The notes under the pieces are model-generated. The model searched no databases and was not told where the DNA came from. It worked only from the letters and a program-made list of their open reading frames with translations. From assembly GCA_913778085.1 (NCBI GenBank), contig CAJYXJ010000024.1, positions 1 through 64,000 of the forward strand: a stretch of DNA of 64,000 bases. The letters run 5' to 3'. The translations under genes were made by a program, and so were the position numbers. This DNA is from an uncultured Chryseobacterium sp. (lineage in GTDB: Bacteria > Bacteroidota > Bacteroidia > Flavobacteriales > Weeksellaceae). Below are positions 59,601 through 64,000 of this stretch, in pieces (the first letter of the stretch is position 1; the number at the start of each line of letters is the position of its first letter).

Positions 59601-60531
59601 TCTCAGAAGAAACTGTATTTCTTACATGATCAATCAGGATCCTTCGGCAGGACTTACTTTTGGAAAAGACAAATATTACCGAACCAACACGTCCGAAGAA
59701 AGCTTCCTGAATACAGAAATTAAACTGGATTCAACGCTCGATAAATACACTGCTTTCGTGAAATTTATGGAACAGGCGTTTGAGTGGGAAATCATGTCTT
59801 ATTATTTCTATCCGTACTATTGGGGGAACAGGAACAACTGGGACCAAATGTATCAGTTCGATGATAATGATGCTACGTTTCGTGCTTTTATGCAATCCGG
59901 TATGGCTAGGGTAATTGTCACCGTGAGACCGGGATTTGAAGAAGCGGTAAGGCATTTCATGGCGACCGGACAGATCTGGAATGGTGGTGAAGTACCAGTA
60001 ATTGATGATCCGATGTTCTTATCCATCGTAGATGAAATGCGTAAAACCGAAGGGGAGAAATATGGTAAAGCCTGGGCGAGCAGGGTTCCTACGGCCCTTA
60101 CCATTCTTCAGGCACAGTCTATCGGGCTACTTGTTACCAAAGCATTGCCTTTTGATGATAACCTGTCGGATTATGAAGATCCAACCAAAGTTCCGCAGTC
60201 TTCTCGGATTGTTTCAACTGATGCACAGATGGGTGTCGGAGAAACGCAGAAATTTGGAAATCTTATGGGGCATATTGAAGGAGCCGGAGGAGAAGAAGCG
60301 AAAATCCTGCTTAAATATCAGGATGGGAGCAATTATACATTTACTTTTTCCAATAAAGAAGGAGATTGGATGATAGAAAAAATTCCTGTTGGAAAATATG
60401 AACTTAATATTGATGCTTACGATGTTTTTCCGAAAAATCATTTTACCGTAATAGAAGGAGAAAAAAACACTGAAGTTATTATTAATGAAGAGGGTACGAC
60501 CGAAGTCAATCTTGTATTGAAAAAAATCTAA
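56611..60531 (+). CDS. Giant 1306-residue mosaic protein with C-terminal CnaB-like domain
   Basis: 1306 residues, no signal peptide. An N-terminal domain of about 200 residues (FRFATMRNPELSDPKNIKRR onward) is followed by coiled coil (about 215-320) and a strand-rich region. A Pro/Asn linker (PENPENPQNPTNPTTNPNP, about 540-558) leads to a second helical, charged region (about 590-730), then HVVGVYRWVDKVFKNQIYNY and GKRMMFEFMIPEPAKLHRLG, a segment I recall from other large Bacteroidota proteins of unknown function. The residues from about 1210 (FGNLMGHIEGAGGEEAKILL to the end) resemble a CnaB/carboxypeptidase-regulatory domain. The stretch about 784-953 (58960-59470) is much more AT-rich than its flanks. 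A second copy of the C-terminal third lies at 63365-64000. Structural or carrier protein is my inference. Confidence 0.75.
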   Translation: MSTTDLNTNNSAQTLFRFATMRNPELSDPKNIKRRFIFRDYTTQKGKFDPKVEAGESLQKILQNPSSINGFTVLTEEDLKSGYAPFYEYAVWVARNKATATKEEFDKKIKACKTANGIPTVDYRIWDNLVYQVVTQKEFYAKELIMQILHLHHILSVYDFTEEAYQDVVKAKVVLPKELFKASQSAVSSNSGSTATQRTVYDNKAMKFAEATVHLKENEGLAESMSKLEKAYKKQYDEAYKTSYDQYQDRVKPLLKSLQKDTAEADRKKQILENRINYLTQLSVADPEKFYANSELDMELHRIKDEIMQITVPETEIPDFEFSYKTPEIDAAVLGRTLSVQDQNALLRLFGASSVTEALSGITSFDELNQNISQNTQALQQTVLNNTVLNQQVSANVGGVVVPVSNSLNSNGWIPYSVKTSNVGNNAWYIILTIDGYTHNIVSGSYKVTINGSDISSTNIIQNLNGVHSLFYNGTNIPASQTINSNGFILQGEVVLDDGKTYLLNVTLVRDPNELNRTLKQNIFKGDAALTLKQTVVTEPENPENPQNPTNPTTNPNPADVFIPSGFGMKNIGVADYLKVEQSLQGYVEGEVAHIENVMARERREKATKKTSKSEITTIESSDSEKEQLRDTSSTERFEMQNEIAKAMQQTKDAHAEAHVDGSYGGISFGVSGGFATHNSKEENMKQAMTQAKEITQKATDKIVTKVHKERTEKMIEEFEETNIHEFDNRKGDKHVVGVYRWVDKVFKNQIYNYGKRMMFEFMIPEPAKLHRLGMTISKNQENQLVKPVDPRTSVINKMENYTALDSFSGATTLKYWSGVYNVEIDNYPSDKIYISKGFAYGRDVIPDMGTTSTSAVGLQKDIEIPDGYVAKSFDIKGGGKQYQGSLVNASIGNQIALSNINVGTFSYASSLEEISGIVPVSISTDRFYSFEANVMIMCELTKEGKIKYLQAVFNKIIAAYEKAKAKYEQDLATVKAQGVEIKGSNPGFYRQIENTILRRNCISYMINQDPSAGLTFGKDKYYRTNTSEESFLNTEIKLDSTLDKYTAFVKFMEQAFEWEIMSYYFYPYYWGNRNNWDQMYQFDDNDATFRAFMQSGMARVIVTVRPGFEEAVRHFMATGQIWNGGEVPVIDDPMFLSIVDEMRKTEGEKYGKAWASRVPTALTILQAQSIGLLVTKALPFDDNLSDYEDPTKVPQSSRIVSTDAQMGVGETQKFGNLMGHIEGAGGEEAKILLKYQDGSNYTFTFSNKEGDWMIEKIPVGKYELNIDAYDVFPKNHFTVIEGEKNTEVIINEEGTTEVNLVLKKI

Positions 60532-60551
60532 GTTAATCCTCTTTGGGCTAT

Positions 60552-60580
60552 TAAGCAGCAAGTTTATTTCTTGCTGCTTA
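60552..60580 (+). other. Perfect hairpin between the giant gene and the effector gene
   Basis: An 11-base perfect stem, TAAGCAGCAAG/CTTGCTGCTTA, with a 7-base loop. There is no T-run after it, so full termination is unlikely. It may tune expression between the two genes, protect an mRNA end, or mark a recombination point. Confidence 0.5.
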
Positions 60581-60606
60581 GTGCCTAAAGCCTAAAACAA
60601 TGAAAT

Positions 60607-62484
60607 ATGGAAACAAAAATAACAGGTATTCAATTGCTAAAGTTACCTGAAAGTGTAAAAAAGCAAAGGAAAGCAACCCATAGTGTAATTCTCAGTACCC
60701 AAAACTTTGATGCCCAAACGCAAAAACTTCTTATATCGGTAGATAACAAAATATCTGAAATTAATCCGAAAACCAAAGAAGCGGAAATTACGATAAAAGA
60801 AAAACCGAAAAATGAATTGCAGACTATTTTAGCTTCTGCTGATACCTACCGGGTTAAAGGGCATATTGTTGATCCGGAAACAACGAAGATTTCAGGTTCC
60901 GTATCACAGGAATTTCATTCACAAGTCCAGAATTTCCAGCATACAAAGACAGATGGACTTCATAAAACCAGTGATGTGATTTTGGGAGAATATAATAGCA
61001 TTATAGAGAAATGGAAAAAAGAGATACAGGAAAAGCCTGAAATATTACAGCTGTTCTTCGCAAAACTAAGTATAGAAACAAAGGAAGGCAAAAAACCGAG
61101 AAGAAAAATAGAATCTGTAGATACTGCAAAACTGGGAGATGAACTTTATATTGTCTGTAAAACGAAAAATATGCAAGGTAAAAAAGTCAGAATATATGTA
61201 CGTCAGGGCAGGCAAGATGTTTTAGGAAGAACAGATGAAAATATTGAACTATTCATGAATACAGGATTCTCTTTATCTATGGAAATGACCGTAGGTAAAG
61301 AGGCTTCTCAGAATCAATACAGCAATTCCGGACAATTGAAAGATTATGCCTATGGGAAAATAAAACTTATTCCTAAAGAGACTATTGCAAATTCAGATGA
61401 AAATCTTAAAAAGTGGCAGGAGATTTTAAAAAACGCACAGGATCATCAAACTTTTTTATACATTTATGCTGAAATGGTGGAAGATACTTCTGTGTTTTTA
61501 GATGATAGTAAGAATGAAGAGTTCTTAGCAATAAAAGGAGAAGACGTTGTAAAGGATCAAGAACAAAAAAAGCTAAATCAAGAAGAGAGTGAAAATAATG
61601 CATGTGGAATTCAATATCGAAACAGTATAATATGTGTAAGATATGGTAAAAATTATGGTCCTTTATATAATGGTATCATTCCTTTGAAAAATTTTAAAAA
61701 TTGGAATATTGTTAAAATTTCAAAGGAAGAAAAAGAAATAATTTTAGCAATGTCAGAAAATGAAGGTAATTTAGACGCAGTTCAATCTTATGATAGTGAA
61801 ATAATTACTGTAGGTGCAATGCAAAAAACAATAAATTCAGATGGTTACGGAGAACTATCAAAACAATTTTGGGATTTTAAACAAGAAAATCCAATTGACT
61901 TTAAAGTTTTAATGGAAAATTGTGGTTGGAATGTTAAACAAGAAGAAGAGAAAAATAAGAAAGGTGAAATAGTTAGATTTAAATATAAAGCCTATTATAA
62001 TGATAAAACAGGAAAAGAACTAAAAGCTATAATAAGAAATGGGTTTATTAAATCTAAATATAAAGAAAAAGTTAAATGTGTAGCTATGGAACCTATAATA
62101 AATTTGTGTAAAAATGAAAATTTTCAGGCAAAACAAATAGGAGATTTTATAGTTAGATTAAACTTGGCAACAAATAAAAAACCATTAGGTTATACCAATA
62201 AGATAAAAGATTTTATGATTTCTAAATTAGGTAAAGCTACTATTCTGGATCATGATGTCAACAGACCGGGGCATGTTTCATCTTGTTTTGGTAAAGCCTT
62301 AGACCAATTTTTTCAATCTAATAATAGTATTTCTAAAGACCCTTTACAATGGAAAGATAAACATTCTATATATGAAAACAAAATTTTAGAAATCTACGGT
62401 CCTTTAAGGGGTGATAGAGAATCTGGATTTACCATGACTGATGCTTCTTCAAGATATAATAAACTTAAACAAAAATTGACATGA
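60607..62484 (+). CDS. Putative effector with lysozyme-like C-terminal half
   Basis: 625 residues, no signal peptide. Residues 1-325 are Lys/Glu-rich; a strand-rich segment around 180-215 (LGDELYIVCKTKNMQGKKVR) resembles Ig-like modules found in large Bacteroidota effector-type proteins. A short linker (about 318-330) leads to the AT-rich C-terminal half. There NEGNLDAVQSYDSEIITVGA (about 385-404) followed by MQKTINSDGYGELSKQFWDF and FKVLMENCGWNV has the layout of lysozyme-like muramidases, with Glu384 or Glu386 as candidate acid and Asp390/Asp396 nearby. DHDVNRPGHVSSCFGKALDQ and a Leu/Lys-rich tail follow. A drop in GC near 61590 separates body from toxin-like half, as in polymorphic toxins. 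Peptidoglycan hydrolase activity is inferred only. Confidence 0.6.
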   Translation: METKITGIQLLKLPESVKKQRKATHSVILSTQNFDAQTQKLLISVDNKISEINPKTKEAEITIKEKPKNELQTILASADTYRVKGHIVDPETTKISGSVSQEFHSQVQNFQHTKTDGLHKTSDVILGEYNSIIEKWKKEIQEKPEILQLFFAKLSIETKEGKKPRRKIESVDTAKLGDELYIVCKTKNMQGKKVRIYVRQGRQDVLGRTDENIELFMNTGFSLSMEMTVGKEASQNQYSNSGQLKDYAYGKIKLIPKETIANSDENLKKWQEILKNAQDHQTFLYIYAEMVEDTSVFLDDSKNEEFLAIKGEDVVKDQEQKKLNQEESENNACGIQYRNSIICVRYGKNYGPLYNGIIPLKNFKNWNIVKISKEEKEIILAMSENEGNLDAVQSYDSEIITVGAMQKTINSDGYGELSKQFWDFKQENPIDFKVLMENCGWNVKQEEEKNKKGEIVRFKYKAYYNDKTGKELKAIIRNGFIKSKYKEKVKCVAMEPIINLCKNENFQAKQIGDFIVRLNLATNKKPLGYTNKIKDFMISKLGKATILDHDVNRPGHVSSCFGKALDQFFQSNNSISKDPLQWKDKHSIYENKILEIYGPLRGDRESGFTMTDASSRYNKLKQKLT

Positions 62485-63260
62485 TAAGATTTTTTCTAGT
62501 ATTTTTATTTATTAATATAAGTATATTTCTATTTTCTCAAACCAACCAATGTAATGAAATTAAAGTAGATTCAATGTCTATATATATTAATGGCATAGCA
62601 TACAAAATAAATGCAAAGGAACCAAACTTTAATATTGAAAAACAATGTTTCGATAATTATTTAATTATTATATGTACTCGTCAAAATGGTAATGAATATG
62701 ATATTAAGCACTTTGTTTATATCTATGAAAAAAATAGATATGCATTAAAATATAAATATCGACTATATTCTAATCGTCAAGGTCATCAATTATATGGAAG
62801 TATTGGGGATAATACTGATTTATCTCTCTTGAATATTGAGAACATTTCAGATGATTTTTTATTGAATGAATCTTTTGATGCTCAAAGCAAACAAGGAGAA
62901 ATTTATAAATCTTTTTATTCTAGTTTGATCAAGAAAAACAAATACAATGTGAAAATATTAAATTTATTAGGAAACCCATATATCATAAATAATGAAAATA
63001 TGTTAATTAGTGAGAGTACTAAGGTAATGACTAATCTCGCTTTTGATCTCTTTAAAACAAAGAGTTATATTAACTCAATTTATTTATCAAGTTTTATATT
63101 AAAAAAATATCCTACAAATGCCATAGCGTGGCTTAATCTTGCAGATGCACAATGGGAGCTTGGTCAAAAAGAAGAAGCAAAAGTTTCTTATCAAAAATAT
63201 CTTTTTTTAATAAAAAATCTCAGGACCCCACCCAAAAGGGTTTATGAAAGAAGTAAATAA
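62481..63260 (+). CDS. Secreted TPR protein, candidate periplasmic immunity protein
   Basis: 259 residues, very AT-rich. Signal peptide MIRFFLVFLFINISIFLFSQ. Its ATG overlaps the effector stop by 4 bases (ATGA), so translation is coupled. The body has two cysteines soon after the signal and a pair further on, then a long strand/helix region. The C-terminal 90 residues contain a TPR: SSFILKKYPTNAIAWLNLAD and AQWELGQKEEAKVSYQKYLF. A secreted partner translated with a cell-wall-targeting effector fits an immunity or stabilising role, but this rests on position, export and composition only. Confidence 0.6.
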   Translation: MIRFFLVFLFINISIFLFSQTNQCNEIKVDSMSIYINGIAYKINAKEPNFNIEKQCFDNYLIIICTRQNGNEYDIKHFVYIYEKNRYALKYKYRLYSNRQGHQLYGSIGDNTDLSLLNIENISDDFLLNESFDAQSKQGEIYKSFYSSLIKKNKYNVKILNLLGNPYIINNENMLISESTKVMTNLAFDLFKTKSYINSIYLSSFILKKYPTNAIAWLNLADAQWELGQKEEAKVSYQKYLFLIKNLRTPPKRVYERSK

Positions 63261-63324
63261 AAGAATCCGCCTCGTTTTAGACTGCACCCAAAAGTTTAGA
63301 CAAAATTAAACAATATTATTAGAT

Positions 63325-63355
63325 GAAAGAGTTCGGTACATTACCGGACTCTTTC
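63325..63355 (+). terminator. Hairpin after the TPR protein gene
   Basis: GAAAGAGTTCGGT/ACCGGACTCTTTC with one G-U-type mismatch, in the short gap (63261-63364) between the effector module and the displaced copy. The gap also contains GCACCCAAAAGTTTAGACAA, which reminds me of insertion-sequence ends, but no transposase is present. Confidence 0.5.
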
Positions 63356-63364
63356 CATTTCAGA

Positions 63365-64000
63365 CACTATGCAGTCCGGGATGGCAAGGGTGATTGTCAC
63401 CGTAAGACCGGGATTTGAAGAAGCCGTAAGGCATTTCATGGCGACCGGACAGATCTGGAACGGCGGTGAAGTACCGGTAATTGATGATCCGTTGTTCTTA
63501 TCCATCGTAGATGAAATGCGTAAAACCGAAGGGGATAAATATGGTAAAGCCTAGGCTAGCAGGGTTCCTACTGCACTCACTATTCTTCAGGCACAGTCGA
63601 TCGGACTGAATGTTACCAAAGCATTGCCTTTTGATGATAACCTTTCCGACTACGAAGATCCAACCAAAGTTCCGCAGTCTTCTCAGATTGTTTCAACTGA
63701 TGCACAGATGGGAGGAAGTGACGAGCAGAAGACAGGATCAATTTCCGGTCATATAGAAGGTTTACAAGGGCTTTTGCCGGAAATCATGCTTAAAAATAAA
63801 GATAAATCACCCGTAGATTTTACCAATCCGGATGATAAAGGGGATTTCTGGATGGAAAATATTCCTGTTGGTAAATACGAGCTCTGTCTTGATGAAAATG
63901 ATGACTTTGATAACCAGTATTCTGTTATAGAAGGAAAAGTAACAAGGGTTGTGGAAGTAAAAGAAGCTTCTGCGACCACAGTTCATCTGGTTGTTAAAAA
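63365..64000 (+). pseudogene. Displaced second C-terminus of the giant protein, with nonsense codon and divergent tail
   Basis: DNA from about 63365 aligns with the giant gene from about 59886 (ATGCAGTCCGGGATGGCAAG against ATGCAATCCGGTATGGCTAG), reading MQSGMARVIVTVRPGFEEAV and FMATGQIWNGGEVPVIDD. A TAG at 63552-63554 replaces the Trp codon of the giant gene (KA-stop-ASRV for KAWASRV). The similarity holds to IVSTDAQMGG, then the CnaB-like tail is a different version (KTGSISGHIEGLQGLLPEIM to VVEVKEASATTVHLVVKK, quoted in part). It has no start of its own beyond a stray ATG and runs off the window end within a residue or two of the expected stop. Confidence 0.8.

Noticed and set aside
63262-63324. 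Possible insertion-sequence end (GCACCCAAAAGTTTAGACAA)
   Set aside because: It reminded me of IS3-type terminal repeats, but I cannot find a matching inverted end or any transposase sequence in the window.
1-64000. CRISPR array or prophage integration site
   Set aside because: There are no regularly spaced short repeats, no cas-like genes and no integrase. The tail-fibre-like gene stands alone without other phage genes in the window.

Overview
The window looks like a chromosome segment of a Weeksellaceae/Flavobacteriia bacterium, most likely Chryseobacterium or a close relative. The grounds are Bacteroidota-type -7 promoter elements (TAnnTTTG, often with TTG about 19 bases upstream), a type IX secretion (T9SS) C-terminal sorting domain, tRNAs without an encoded CCA end, moderately AT-rich DNA, and families typical of the group (DUF3078, KxxRxEL-leader peptides, TonB-C secreted proteins, AccD without a zinc ribbon). 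Family names come from motif recognition; no database search was run.

Layout. 1-2145: remnant of a T9SS protein, a delta-60-repeat T9SS cargo protein and two tandem tRNA-Val(UAC) genes. 2190-12604: folC; a tight tolC-sprT-manC operon; a GNAT acetyltransferase; divergent bcp and nth; DinB, DUF1398 and DUF885 proteins. 12902-18480: an acidic conserved protein, an ExbB-ExbD-TonB energy-transduction operon, two hypothetical genes and a nucleoside-gate-domain membrane protein. 18537-23668: a tandem repeat, then accD, fbaA, nadK, a CBS protein and a TrmH-type methyltransferase, with a candidate small RNA at about 23074-23144. 23727-36626: bestrophin, a cupin protein, mutS, four small secreted TonB-C-domain paralogues (29086-30593 and 33077-33484), DUF2809, YARHG and DUF2306 proteins, a HI0933-like flavoprotein, a thioesterase and thiL. 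36684-37899: a bacteriocin-like leader peptide, palindromic repeats and decayed sequence. 37899-52367: mostly housekeeping genes (pepT, HMG-CoA-lyase-like, OsmC, rhodanese, SufT-like, exonuclease, CsaA-like, rhomboid, dprA, gdhA) plus a bacterial calpain-like protease and a KirBac-type channel.

52687-64000 is the accessory island and the most interesting part. Two very large genes without signal peptides follow a shared promoter-like motif and a conserved 5' leader with two stem-loops, whose stems show apparent compensatory changes. The first (52921-56304) resembles a phage tail fibre; its conserved start codon at 52873 is cut off by an in-frame TAA. The second (56611-60531) is a 1306-residue mosaic protein ending in a CnaB-like domain. 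Behind it come a 625-residue protein with a lysozyme-like C-terminal half (60607-62484), a translationally coupled secreted TPR protein (62481-63260), and a second diverged, nonsense-interrupted copy of the 3' end of the large gene (63365-64000). This is the architecture of a polymorphic effector/immunity locus with exchangeable carrier C-termini. The delivery machinery, if there is one, is not in the window, so this remains a hypothesis.
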